A stretch of 64,000 nucleotides of DNA from JAKFDI01 sp044508835. GTDB lineage: Bacteria > Pseudomonadota > Gammaproteobacteria > Burkholderiales > Burkholderiaceae_C. Location of the stretch: NCBI GenBank assembly GCA_044508835.1, contig JBIQHD010000002.1, positions 62,001 through 126,000 of the forward strand. Reading direction: 5' to 3'. The notes beneath the pieces are model-generated. The model saw only the letters and a list, made by a program, of their open reading frames with translations. It was not told where the DNA came from and searched no databases. Positions 46,901 to 55,347 of the stretch are shown here, in pieces. A program made the translations under genes and the position numbers. Numbering within the stretch: the first letter of the stretch is position 1; the number at the start of each line of letters is the position of its first letter.

Positions 46901-49856
46901 CGACGCGCACGGCCTGCTGCGGTGCGAGGCGCCGCTCGCGGCCGCCGGCGAGGTCGAGCTCATCGTGCAGGCGGCGGATGCCGCCGGCCGCGTGGCCGAG
47001 GCCGCCACCACCGTGTGGATCACGCGCCAGGGCGAGCTGTGGTTCGCGCAGGACAACGACGACCGCATCGACGTGCTGCCCGAGAAGCCGCGCTACGAGC
47101 CCGGCGAGACGGCCCGGCTGCAGGTGCGCATGCCCTACCGCGAGGCGACGGCGCTGGTGGCGGTGGAGCGCGAGGGCGTGATCGACACGCGCGTGCTCAC
47201 GCTGCGCGGCGACGACCCGACGATCGAGCTGAAGATCGGCGAGGACTGGGGGCCGAACGTGTACGTGAGCGTGCTCGCGCTGCGCGGGCGCATCCGCCAC
47301 GTGCCGTGGCAGTCGCTCTTCACCTGGGGCTGGAAGACGCCGCTCGACTGGGCGCGCGCCTTCTGGTTCGAGGGCCGCGAGTACCAGCCGCCGAGCGCGA
47401 TGGTCGACCTCTCCAGGCCCTCGCTCAAGTTCGGCGTGGCGGCGCTGCGCGTGGGGCTGGCCGGGCACGAGCTGCAGGTCGCCGTCACGCCCGACCAGCC
47501 GCAGTACCAGGTGCGGCAGACGGTGCGCGCACGCATCCGCGTCACGCACCAGGGCCGGCCGCCGGCGGCCGGCGAGAGCGCCGAGGTCGCCTTCGCCGCC
47601 GTCGACGAAGGCCTGCTCGCGCTCGCCGGCAACCCCTCGTGGGACCTGCTCGCGGCCATGCTGCGGCAGCGCGCCTGGGGCGTGGAGACCAGCACCGCGC
47701 ACGGCGAGATCATCGGCCGGCGCCACTACGGCCGCAAGGCGGTGCCCGCGGGCGGCGGCGGCGGGCGCGGCCACGTGCGCGAGCTCTTCGACACGCTGCT
47801 GGTGTGGAAGGCGCGGGTGCCGCTCGACGCCGGCGGCGAGGCCGTGGTCGAGGTGCCGCTCAACGATTCGCTCACGAGCTTCCGCCTGGTGGCCATCGCC
47901 GATGCCGGCGTGCAGACGTTCGGCATGGGCGCGGCGACGATCCGCGTGACGCAGGACCTGCAGGTGCTGTCGGGCCTGCCGCCGCTGGTGCGCGAGGGCG
48001 ACCGCTTCACGGCCCAGCTCACGCTGCGCAACAGCACGGCGCGCGAGATGAAGGTCCGCGCGACGCTGCGGGGCACGGCCGAGGGCGGCGATGCGCCGTC
48101 GCCGATCGTGCTGCCGCCCCAGGAGGCGGCGCTGGCCGCCGGCGAATCGCGCGAGCTGCGTTGGCCGGTGGAGGTGCCGGCCGCGGCCGGGCGCATCGTG
48201 TGGGAAGCCGCCGCCGAGGACGCCGCCGGCGGCGCGCACGACCGGCTGCAGGTGGCGCAGCAGGTGTCGGCCGCGGTGCCGCTGGGCGTGCAGCAGGCCA
48301 CGCTGGTGCGGCTCGACGGCGCGTTCTCGCTGCCCGTCGCGGCGCCGGCCGAGGCGCTGTCGGCCGGCGGCATCGCGCGCGGCGGCGTGCGCGTCGCGCT
48401 GCAGCCGCGGCTTGGCGCGGCGCTGCCGGGCATCCGCCGCTATTTCGAGACCTACCCGTTCACCTGCCTGGAGCAGACCGCCGCGCGCGCGCTCGCGCTG
48501 CGCGACGAGGCCCTGTGGGCCGCGGTGACCGGCACGCTGCCCAGCCATCTCGATGCCGACGGCCTCGCGAACTACTTCCCGCCGCGCGCCGATGCGGCGC
48601 CGAACGGCAGCGACCGCCTCACCGCGCACCTGCTCGCCGCCTCGCACGAAGCGGGCCTCGCCCTGCCGGACGGCGTGCGGGACCGCATGCTCGACGGCCT
48701 CGCCGCCTTCGTCGAAGGCCGCATCGAGCGGCGCTTCTGGTCGCCGCGGCCCGACCTGGCGGTGCGCAAGCTCGCCGCCATCGAGGCGCTCGCGCGCCAC
48801 GGCCGGGCGCAGCCGCGCATGCTCGGCAGCATCGCGCTCACGCCCGACCGGTGGCCCACCGCGGCGGTGATCGACTGGCTGCGCATCCTGCGCCGGCTCG
48901 ACGGCGTGCCCGGGCGCGCCGCGCGCATCGAGCAGGCGCAGCAGATCCTGCGCGGGCGCCTCGCCTTCGCCGGCACCACCTTGCGCTTCAGCACCGAGGA
49001 TGACGACTTCTGGTGGTGGCTGATGGACAGCGCCGACGCCAACGCCGCGCGGCTCGTCCTCGCCGTGATCGACGACCCGGCCTGGCGCGACGATCTGCCG
49101 CGGCTGGTGGCCGGCGCGCTCGCGCGCCAGCGCGGCGGCGCGTGGCTCACGACGACGGCCAACCTGTGGGGCGCGCTCGCGCTCGACAGGTTCTCGGCCG
49201 CGTTCGAGTCGCAGCCGGTCGACGGGCGCAGCACGGCGCGCCTGGGCGACGCCGCGGCGGTGATCGACTGGTCGCAGGCCGGCACGCGCGCGGCGGGCGG
49301 CGCCGCCATGCTCGCCTGGCCGGCACGGGCGGGCACGGACGCGGGCACGCTGTCGGTCGCGCACGAGGGCCGCGGCACGCCCTGGCTCACCGTGCAGAGC
49401 CTCGCGGCCGTGCCGCTGAAGGCGCCGCTGTTCGCCGGCTACCGCATCGCGCGCAGCGTCACCCCGGTCGAACGCCGCGACCCGTCGCGCTGGTCGCGCG
49501 GCGACATCGTGCGCGTGCGGCTGGAGGTGAATGCGCTCGCCGACATGACCTGGGTGGTGGTGAGCGACCCGGTGCCCGGCGGCGCCACCGTGCTCGGCTC
49601 GGGACTTGGGCGCGACAGCGCCCTCGCCGCGCGCGGCGCGCAGGGCGAGGGCGCCTGGCCGGCCTTCGAGGAGCGCGGCTTCGAGGCCTTCCGCAGCTAC
49701 TTCGAGGTCCTGCCGCGCGGCGTGCACGTCATCGAGTACACGCTGCGGCTGAACAGCGCCGGCCGCTTCGCGCTGCCGCCGACGCGGGTGGAGGCGATGT
49801 ACGCGCCGGAGAGCTTCGGCGCCTTGCCGAACGAGGCGGTGGAGGTGGGGCCGTGA
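43983..49856 (+). CDS. Bacterial alpha-2-macroglobulin family protein
   Basis: 1,957 residues. Large periplasmic bait protein of the YfhM/MagD type, larger than the roughly 1,650-residue E. coli form. The signal region MSRESRVHRIRRGAWLLALGLSCAQA seems to be cleaved after AQA; it lacks a good lipobox, unlike E. coli YfhM. MG domains fill the first two thirds (for example RAHTVFDRTLLRAGETVSMKHFV). The thioester motif TCLEQ is intact (Cys1495), inside a helical toroid. Such proteins are thought to trap proteases that enter through a breached envelope, while PbpC repairs the wall; pbpC is indeed two genes downstream. Confidence 0.95.
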   Translation: MSRESRVHRIRRGAWLLALGLSCAQAATVQRMSPQGEVAQVRQVVVAFSEPVVRFGAPRLPDPFDVQCRGARTEGSGRWVDDRHWVHDFAEPLPPGTRCTVAARAGWAPLRGALEGRTSFAFSTGGPALVRTDPWEGAQVDEDQHFLLELTGPAVPASVEAHAWCEVEGIGERLPLRVVAGAAREAVLASRRIEGARAAKTLLVACARPLPPATPMRLVWGRGIASSADAQVLTTSEQHADFRVREPFLAEFACRRERADAPCLPIRPMVLRFSAPVARALAEAVRLRPAQGEALAPVFGDDVRDPQVSELRFPTPLPANARFTLELPPGLTDDAGRALANAGSFPLAVSTGDFPPIAKFAAAPFGIVEWGAEAMLPVTLRRVQDDLRPGAPGGEVRIKRVEGDAQMLAWHARLARHHERRISAKEAGRPPAEWFETERRVDARGRAVTRRVERFLATRELSLLAGEAGAKRLDLPQLQGGDPRPFEVVGIPLAEPGYHVVEIESRALGAALLDKAAPMFVRTGVLVTNLGVHFKNSRENSVVWVTSLDRGRPVEGAEVAINDCNGRRLWAGRTDAQGLARVAQGFEPHGPECTQYDGLFVTARKPIADGPARGRVDTAFVFSDWREGIEGWRFNLPTGFHSMAPELRAHTVFDRTLLRAGETVSMKHFVREETSAGLAWPKPGELPVRARIVHEGSGQDYTVPLQWQGTRSATSAWRIPPAARLGNYAVTLERDLPEGDGRGRTAGLAAGSLRVEEFRVPLVDAQVSGPKDVQIAPRELPLQVQLTHLSGGGVVRAPLRTSALLRARSVAFDDHPGFSFDPPQPLQGGDEAEEAAADRLVADKLAATTDGAGAAHVTLSGLPAVTRAGELLAEVSFDDPNGEVQTVSTRIELWPAAVVPGIRAASWVGSRGRVAFTALALDTAGRPLAGQRLEVRGRQVVATSTRKRMVGGLYAYDDHREAKALGTLCSGRSDAHGLLRCEAPLAAAGEVELIVQAADAAGRVAEAATTVWITRQGELWFAQDNDDRIDVLPEKPRYEPGETARLQVRMPYREATALVAVEREGVIDTRVLTLRGDDPTIELKIGEDWGPNVYVSVLALRGRIRHVPWQSLFTWGWKTPLDWARAFWFEGREYQPPSAMVDLSRPSLKFGVAALRVGLAGHELQVAVTPDQPQYQVRQTVRARIRVTHQGRPPAAGESAEVAFAAVDEGLLALAGNPSWDLLAAMLRQRAWGVETSTAHGEIIGRRHYGRKAVPAGGGGGRGHVRELFDTLLVWKARVPLDAGGEAVVEVPLNDSLTSFRLVAIADAGVQTFGMGAATIRVTQDLQVLSGLPPLVREGDRFTAQLTLRNSTAREMKVRATLRGTAEGGDAPSPIVLPPQEAALAAGESRELRWPVEVPAAAGRIVWEAAAEDAAGGAHDRLQVAQQVSAAVPLGVQQATLVRLDGAFSLPVAAPAEALSAGGIARGGVRVALQPRLGAALPGIRRYFETYPFTCLEQTAARALALRDEALWAAVTGTLPSHLDADGLANYFPPRADAAPNGSDRLTAHLLAASHEAGLALPDGVRDRMLDGLAAFVEGRIERRFWSPRPDLAVRKLAAIEALARHGRAQPRMLGSIALTPDRWPTAAVIDWLRILRRLDGVPGRAARIEQAQQILRGRLAFAGTTLRFSTEDDDFWWWLMDSADANAARLVLAVIDDPAWRDDLPRLVAGALARQRGGAWLTTTANLWGALALDRFSAAFESQPVDGRSTARLGDAAAVIDWSQAGTRAAGGAAMLAWPARAGTDAGTLSVAHEGRGTPWLTVQSLAAVPLKAPLFAGYRIARSVTPVERRDPSRWSRGDIVRVRLEVNALADMTWVVVSDPVPGGATVLGSGLGRDSALAARGAQGEGAWPAFEERGFEAFRSYFEVLPRGVHVIEYTLRLNSAGRFALPPTRVEAMYAPESFGALPNEAVEVGP

Positions 49857-49872
49857 GCGTCTGGCGGGCAGC

Positions 49873-49969
49873 GGCCCCCTCACCCCCCGCCCTCTCCCCC
49901 TGCGGGGGCGAGGGAGCCGCCGGGACTGGCTCCCTCTCCCGCTCGCGGGAGAGGGCGGGGGTGAGGGCC
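49873..49969. repeat. REP-like nested inverted repeat
   Basis: Outer arms GGCCCCCTCACCCCCCGCCC (from 49873) and its near complement ending GGGTGAGGGCC (49947-49969), about 23 bp, enclose an inner perfect stem GAGGGAGCC/GGCTCCCTC (49910-49918, 49928-49936). This CCCTCACCCC...CTCTCCC type is a common dispersed element of proteobacteria. It follows the alpha-2-macroglobulin stop and may end or attenuate transcription. Confidence 0.75.
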
Positions 49970-50045
49970 GCCTGCGTTCACCCCGTTCCGAGCGCTCGTG
50001 CGTAGAAGCCGGCATGCACGTTGTCGTGCGCCATCGGGACGATCC

Positions 50046-51947
50046 ATGCCGAACATGACACTCACGCTGCGGCGGCTGCTGGTCGCGGCCTCGGCCGCCG
50101 CCTTCGGGCCGCTCGCCGTCGCCGCGGGCCATCTGCAGCCCTTCGCCGACGAACAGGAACTCGCACGGCAGTTCGCCGTCTGGGCCGAGCGCCTGGCGCA
50201 GCACGCGAGCGAGCGGCGCCGCCACGCGCCCATGGCCGAATCGGCGGTGGCCATGCAGGCCGCGCCGGCGCCCGCCGCCAAGGCCGCGGCCGACGAATCC
50301 ATCACCAACGTGCAGACCGCCGGCGTCGACGAAGGCGGCATCGTCAAGCGCCATGGCGACCACCTCGTGGTGCTGCGCCGCGGCCGGCTCTTCACCGTCG
50401 ACATCGGCGGCCGGCGGCTCGCGCCCGTGGACGCCGTCGACGCCTTCGGCCCCGGCATCGAGCCGCGCGGCGCCTGGTACGACGAGCTGCTGCTGTGGGG
50501 CGACACGGTGGTGGTGGTCGGCTACAGCTATGCGCGCGGCGGCACCGAGATCGGGCTGTTCGACCTCTCGGCCGACGGCCGGCTGCACCACCGCGGCACG
50601 CACCACCTGCGCTCGAACGACTACTACTCGTCGCGCAACTACGCCAGCCGCCTCGTCGGCAGCCGGCTCGTCTTCTACACGCCGCTGCGCATCGACCCGC
50701 GCCGCCCCTACCGCGAGCAGCTGCCGGCGCAGCGGACGTGGCGGCCCGGCAATGAGCCGGCGCCGTTCGAGCCCATCGCGCCGCCCGCGCGCATCTACCA
50801 GCCGAGCGAACCGCTCGATCCGCTGCAGGGCGTGGCGCTGCACAGCGTGACGGTGTGCGACCTCGCGCAGCCGCGCTTCGCGTGCGAGAGCACCGCCGTG
50901 CTCGGCCCGGCGGGGCGCGTGTTCCACGTGTCGGCGCAGTCGGTCTACGTGTGGACCACCGCGCGCCACCGCACGCCGGCGGCGTCGCAGGCGGTGCTCT
51001 ATCGCCTGCCGCTGGACGGCAGCGCGCCGAGTGCGCTGCGCGCGAGCGGCTCGCCCATCGACCAGTTCTCCTTCCTCGAAGAGGACGGCCGCCTGCACGT
51101 GCTGCTGCGCTCGCACGGCCGCGGCGAGGCCATGTGGGGCGCCGAGCCGCACGCCGGCGAGCTCGCGCTGCTGCGCCTGCCGCTGGCGAGCTTCGGCGAC
51201 GGACGCGAGGCCGCGCCGGCGAGCGCCTACCGCCTGCTGCCCGGCGTGGCCGGGGCGTCGCTGCACAACCGCTACGTCGGCGGCGTGCTGCTCTACGGCG
51301 CCAGCGCCGGCTGGCGGCAACGCCCGACGCCGGCCCGGGCGCAGGTGCTGCATGCGGTGCGGCTCGGCGAGGGCGGCGACGCGCCGGTCTACGCCCTGCC
51401 GCTCGACCATGCCGTCGAGCGCATCGAGGCGCTGGGCGAGAACGCCGTGGTGATCGGCGCGCAGGGCCGCGACCTCGGCTTCACCAGCGTGCGGCTCGCG
51501 CGCTACCCCGTCACCGTCGGCCACCACCGGCGCGCCGGCGCCGCGCAGGGCGAGACGCGCAGCCACGGCTTCTTCTACAGGGCCGGCGGCGAAGGGGGCG
51601 GGCTCGTCGGGCTGCCCGTCGTCGGCGCCGGCGAGCGGGCGCCGCACCCGCGGCAGCAGCCGCCGGCCGAGATGCTCTACCTGCGCGAAAGCGGCCTGCG
51701 CTTCGCCGAGCTCGGCACGCTGGCGGCCACGCCGGGCGGCAGCCGCATCGACGACGGCTGCCGCGCCTCCTGCGTCGACTGGTACGGCAACGCGCGCCCG
51801 CTGTTCATCGGCGAGCGCGTGTTCGCGCTGATGGGCTACGAGATCGTCGAGGGCCGGCTGCAGGGCGAGCCCGGCGCGGGCGAGCGCATCCGCGAGATCG
51901 GCCGCATCGGCTTCGCGCCGGACCACGGCTGGGGCGCGCGCGAATGA
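50046..51947 (+). CDS. Exported beta-propeller protein (PF09826-like)
   Basis: 633 residues. Signal peptide (LLVAASAAAFGPLAVAAG), then a helical stretch, then SITNVQTAGVDEGGIVKRHGDHLVVLRRGRLF, which matches the start of the Beta_propel family (secreted C-terminal beta-propeller proteins), and repeated strand-type segments to the end. Cys pair in DDGCRASCVDW near the C-terminus. Start ATG 50046 keeps the signal peptide intact. It lies between the alpha-2-macroglobulin and pbpC genes, and its stop overlaps the pbpC start (ATGA). Function unknown; the position suggests a part in envelope defence or repair. Confidence 0.85.
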   Translation: MPNMTLTLRRLLVAASAAAFGPLAVAAGHLQPFADEQELARQFAVWAERLAQHASERRRHAPMAESAVAMQAAPAPAAKAAADESITNVQTAGVDEGGIVKRHGDHLVVLRRGRLFTVDIGGRRLAPVDAVDAFGPGIEPRGAWYDELLLWGDTVVVVGYSYARGGTEIGLFDLSADGRLHHRGTHHLRSNDYYSSRNYASRLVGSRLVFYTPLRIDPRRPYREQLPAQRTWRPGNEPAPFEPIAPPARIYQPSEPLDPLQGVALHSVTVCDLAQPRFACESTAVLGPAGRVFHVSAQSVYVWTTARHRTPAASQAVLYRLPLDGSAPSALRASGSPIDQFSFLEEDGRLHVLLRSHGRGEAMWGAEPHAGELALLRLPLASFGDGREAAPASAYRLLPGVAGASLHNRYVGGVLLYGASAGWRQRPTPARAQVLHAVRLGEGGDAPVYALPLDHAVERIEALGENAVVIGAQGRDLGFTSVRLARYPVTVGHHRRAGAAQGETRSHGFFYRAGGEGGGLVGLPVVGAGERAPHPRQQPPAEMLYLRESGLRFAELGTLAATPGGSRIDDGCRASCVDWYGNARPLFIGERVFALMGYEIVEGRLQGEPGAGERIREIGRIGFAPDHGWGARE

Positions 51948-54046
51948 GGCACGCCCGGCTCGCCGCCTTCGTGCTTGCCGCCGCCTGCGGCGCGGCGCAG
52001 GCGGTGCCGGGCTTCGCCGAGGTGAAGGCCGCGCACCGGCCGTCCGACCTGACCCTGCTCGACCGCCGCGGCGTGCCGCTGCAGACCGTGCGCGTCGACC
52101 CGACCGTGCGCCGCCTGCGCTGGGTGCCGCTCGACGACATGTCGCCCGCGCTCCTGCACGCCATCGTGCTGAGCGAGGACCGCAGCTTCCACGAGCACGG
52201 CGGCATCGACTGGTCGGCGGTGGCGCGCAGCGCCTGGGCCAACCTGTGGAACACGCGCACCCGCGGCGCGTCGACGCTGACCATGCAGCTCGCCGGGCTG
52301 ATCGACGACGAGCTGCTGCGCCCCGCGGGCGGGCGCAGCGTGGGGCAGAAGCTCGGGCAGGCGCTCACCGCGCGCCGGCTGGAGGCGCGCTGGACCAAGA
52401 GCCAGATCCTCGAGGCCTACCTCAACAGCGTGCCGTGGCGCGGCGAGATCGTCGGCATCGCCGCGCTCTCGCAGACGCTGTTCGGCAAGCTGCCGAGCGG
52501 CCTCGACGCGCAGGAGGCGGCCCTCGCCGCCGCGCTGGTGCGCGGGCCGAACGCCGACGCCGGCACCGTGGCGCGGCGCGCCTGCGGCGTGTTGCAGGCG
52601 CAGCAACTGGGCTGCGCCGGCCTCGACGCGCTCGCGCAGGCGGCCCTGGCCCGCCGCGGCGGCATGCCGCTCGGCGAGCAGCTCGCGCCGCACCTGGCGC
52701 GGCGGCTGGCCGACGCGGCGCCGCCGCAGGCGCGCGTGCTGCACAGCACCCTCGACGCCGGGCTGCAGCGCTTCGCCGTCGGCGCGCTGCGCGAGCAGCT
52801 CTCGCAGCTGGCCGGGCGCCACGTCGCCGACGGCGCGGTGGTGGTGCTCGACAACCGCAGCGGCGACGTGCTCGCCTGGGTCGGCGGCAGCGGCAGCCTG
52901 TCGCAGGCGCCGCAGGTCGACCACGTCACCGCGCGGCGCCAGCCCGGCTCGACGATCAAGCCCTTCGTCTACCAGCTCGCCTTCGAGCAGCGGCTCATCA
53001 CGCCGGCCACGCTGCTCGATGACTCGCCGGCGCAGATCGGCACCGCCTCGGGCCTGTACCTGCCGCGCAACTACGACCAGCGCTTCAAGGGCTGGGTCAG
53101 CGCGCGCGCCGCGCTCGCCGGCAGCATCAACGTGCCGGCGGTGCGCGTGGGCGCGATGCTCGGCGCCGACGCGCTGTTCGCGCGCCTCAACGACCTCGGC
53201 CTCGCACTGCCGGAAACCGGCGGCTACTACGGCGCCTCGCTGGCGCTGGGCAGCGCCGACGCGACCCTGCTGGCCCTCGCCAACGCCTACCGGGTGCTCG
53301 CCAACGGCGGCCTGGCCGGCCCGGTGCGGCTGCGCGCCGACGACCCGCGCGCCGCGCCGCGGCGCGTGGCCGACGCGGCGGCCGCCTACCTCGTCGCCGA
53401 CATCCTGGCCGACAACGGCGCCCGCGCGCCTGCCTTCGGCCTGGACAGCGTGCTCGCCACGCGCGGCTTCGCCGCCGTCAAGACCGGCACCAGCAAGGAC
53501 ATGCGCGACAACTGGTGCCTCGGCTTCACCGACCGCTACACCGTGGGCGTGTGGGTCGGCAACACGGGCGGCGAGCCGATGCATGACGTGAGCGGCATCA
53601 GCGGTGCGGCGCCGCTGTGGCGGCAGATCGTGCGGCACCTGCACGCGGGCGCGCCCTCGCGCGCGCCGGCCGCGCCGCCCGGCGTGGTGCGCGCCCGCGC
53701 GGCCTTCGAGCGCGGCGGCGAGCCGGCGCGCGAGGAGGTGTTCATCGCCGGCACCGAGCAGCGCCGGCTGCTGCCGGCCTCGGCCCCGGCGCGGCGGCCC
53801 TTCGGCATCACCTCGCCGCGCGACGGCAGCGTGTTCGCGCTCGACCCCGACATGCCGGCCGAGGTGCAGCGCGTCACCTTCGAGGGCGAGGCGGGCGAGT
53901 GGCGGCTCGACGGACGCCGCCTCGGCCACGGCGAGCGGCTGCGCTGGGCGCCCTGGCCGGGACGGCACGTGCTGACGCTGCACGGGCGCGACGGCCGCGT
54001 GCTGCAGACGGTGCGCTTCGAGGTGCGCGGCGCCGCGGTGCGCTAG
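51944..54046 (+). CDS. pbpC: Penicillin-binding protein 1C
   Basis: 700 residues. Bifunctional class A PBP. Signal/anchor at the N-terminus, glycosyltransferase domain with SEDRSFHEHGGIDWSAVARS and RGASTLTMQLAG, transpeptidase with RQPGSTIKPFVY (SxxK), SIN and AVKTGTSKDMRDNW (KTG), then the C-terminal BiPBP_C domain (FGITSPRDGSVFALDPDMP). The first 20 residues look more like a cleavable signal (AAACGAAQA) than the usual anchor. Paired in many genomes with the alpha-2-macroglobulin gene found upstream. ATG overlaps the beta-propeller stop. Confidence 0.96.
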   Translation: MRHARLAAFVLAAACGAAQAVPGFAEVKAAHRPSDLTLLDRRGVPLQTVRVDPTVRRLRWVPLDDMSPALLHAIVLSEDRSFHEHGGIDWSAVARSAWANLWNTRTRGASTLTMQLAGLIDDELLRPAGGRSVGQKLGQALTARRLEARWTKSQILEAYLNSVPWRGEIVGIAALSQTLFGKLPSGLDAQEAALAAALVRGPNADAGTVARRACGVLQAQQLGCAGLDALAQAALARRGGMPLGEQLAPHLARRLADAAPPQARVLHSTLDAGLQRFAVGALREQLSQLAGRHVADGAVVVLDNRSGDVLAWVGGSGSLSQAPQVDHVTARRQPGSTIKPFVYQLAFEQRLITPATLLDDSPAQIGTASGLYLPRNYDQRFKGWVSARAALAGSINVPAVRVGAMLGADALFARLNDLGLALPETGGYYGASLALGSADATLLALANAYRVLANGGLAGPVRLRADDPRAAPRRVADAAAAYLVADILADNGARAPAFGLDSVLATRGFAAVKTGTSKDMRDNWCLGFTDRYTVGVWVGNTGGEPMHDVSGISGAAPLWRQIVRHLHAGAPSRAPAAPPGVVRARAAFERGGEPAREEVFIAGTEQRRLLPASAPARRPFGITSPRDGSVFALDPDMPAEVQRVTFEGEAGEWRLDGRRLGHGERLRWAPWPGRHVLTLHGRDGRVLQTVRFEVRGAAVR

Positions 54047-54079
54047 GGACGCGAATCCCTTGGGCGCAGGGGAAAGGGT

Positions 54080-54433
54080 CTAGCCCTTGTCGAACACGCG
54101 CTCCATCACCACGTCGATCAGCATGCCGCACAGGCTGTAGATGAGCGAGCCGATCAGCGCCGCCATGAAGCCGTCGACGCTCAGGCCGGAGAGCACCTGC
54201 GCGGCGAAATAGAACATCAGCGCGTTGATGACGAACAGGAACAGCCCCAGCGTGACCAGCGTGATCGGCAGCGTGAGCAGCACCAGCACCGGCCGCAGCA
54301 GGGTGTTGAACAGCCCGATCACGAAGGCCGCGATCAGCGCCGCGCCGAAACTCGTCACGTTGACGCCCGGCGTGACGTTGGCGACAAGGAGGAGGGCGGC
54401 CGCCAGCAGCAGCCAACGCACGATGAGCTTCAT
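54080..54433 (-). CDS. Small membrane protein, phage-holin-IV-like/PF04020 (YvlD) family
   Basis: 117 residues with four hydrophobic segments. MKLIVRWLLLAAALLLVANVTPGVNVTSFGAAL... followed by FNTLLRPVLVLLTLPITLVTLGLFLFVINALMFY is typical of this family of unknown function. I start it at ATG 54433, where the fold begins; the frame stays open upstream. Convergent with pbpC and divergent from tonB. Confidence 0.9.
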   Translation of the reverse strand: MKLIVRWLLLAAALLLVANVTPGVNVTSFGAALIAAFVIGLFNTLLRPVLVLLTLPITLVTLGLFLFVINALMFYFAAQVLSGLSVDGFMAALIGSLIYSLCGMLIDVVMERVFDKG

Positions 54434-54519
54434 GCGGCAAGGATAGCGGCATTGCGGGCGCGCGCCGCGTGCGCGCAGCGCAGCGGGAGGCACGCCGTGC
54501 GATTCCGTAGCAAATGCTC

Positions 54520-54538
54520 AATGCGAATCATTCGCATT
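54520..54538. promoter_or_regulatory. Fur box before tonB
   Basis: AATGCGAATCATTCGCATT, a perfect 9-1-9 palindrome, matches the Fur box pattern used in Burkholderiales (GCGAATNATTCGC core). It lies 37 bases before the tonB ATG in an AT-rich stretch. Expected effect: repression of tonB-exbB-exbD when iron is plentiful. Confidence 0.85.
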
Positions 54539-54574
54539 TTGTGTTAGATTTCCGCCTCTCATTTCCGAGCCACG

Positions 54575-55345
54575 ATGTCCGCGCCCACCGCCACCTTGCC
54601 GCCCGCGCTGCCGGCCTCCAAACCCGCCGCGGCCTCACGCGGCGGCGGCGCCGGCTGGAACACCCGCCGAGACGACGCGCTGTCGCCGCTGCAGCGCAAC
54701 GTGATGGTCGCGGCCATCGTCGCGCTGCACGGCGCCGCCGGCTGGGGCCTGATGCAGGTGCCGGCCGTGCGCCAGGCCGTCGTGGAAGCGGCGCCGATGT
54801 TCGTCGACATCATCGCGCCGCCGGCGCCGCCCGAGCCGATCCCGCCGCCGCCTCCCCCGCCGCCGCCGCCCGCCCCGCCGCCGAAGAAGCCGCCGCCGCC
54901 CAAGCGCATCATCGCCGCGCCGCCTCCGCCGGTGCCGGCACCGGCGCCCTTCGTCGCGCCGCCGCCCCCGCCGGTGGAGCTTCCGCCCGAGCCGCCCGTG
55001 GTGCTCGCGCCGCCGGCACCTCCGGCGCCGCCCGTGCCGCCGGCACCGCCGCCGCCGCCCAGGATCATTCCGGCCTCCGCCGTGCAGTACCTCGAGCCGC
55101 CGCAGATCAGCTACCCGCGCCAGTCGCGGCGCCTGGGCGAAGAGGGCCAGGTGATGGTGCGCGTGTACATCGACGAAGGCGGCCTGCCGCGCCAGGTGCA
55201 GGTCGAGCAGTCGTCCGGCCATGCGCGCCTGGACGAGGCCGCCGTCACCGGCGTGCGCAAGGCGCGCTTCAAGCCCTACACCGAGAACGGCCGGCCGGTC
55301 GCCGGCTGGGCCCGCATTCCCGTTCCTTTCGAGTTGGAGAGATAG
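54575..55345 (+). CDS. tonB: Energy transducer TonB
   Basis: 256 residues. An N-terminal cytoplasmic stretch, a membrane segment (about 43-60, VMVAAIVALHGAAGWGL), a long Pro-rich periplasmic spacer (about 80-165, with KKPPPPKR), then the TonB C-terminal domain (about 175-256, ISYPRQSRRLGEEGQVMVRVYIDEGG, ARLDEAAVTGVRKARFKPYTENG). Transmits proton-motive energy from ExbBD to outer-membrane receptors. Fur box upstream; exbB follows after two bases. Confidence 0.97.
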   Translation: MSAPTATLPPALPASKPAAASRGGGAGWNTRRDDALSPLQRNVMVAAIVALHGAAGWGLMQVPAVRQAVVEAAPMFVDIIAPPAPPEPIPPPPPPPPPPAPPPKKPPPPKRIIAAPPPPVPAPAPFVAPPPPPVELPPEPPVVLAPPAPPAPPVPPAPPPPPRIIPASAVQYLEPPQISYPRQSRRLGEEGQVMVRVYIDEGGLPRQVQVEQSSGHARLDEAAVTGVRKARFKPYTENGRPVAGWARIPVPFELER

Positions 55346-55347
55346 CC

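Noticed and set aside
42108..51926. A 9.8-kb stop-free frame on the minus strand, about 3,270 codons
   Set aside because: It lies opposite moaC, the M48 protease, the alpha-2-macroglobulin and the beta-propeller gene. Its product is Arg/His/Ala-rich without any domain; high GC removes stop codons in this antisense phase.
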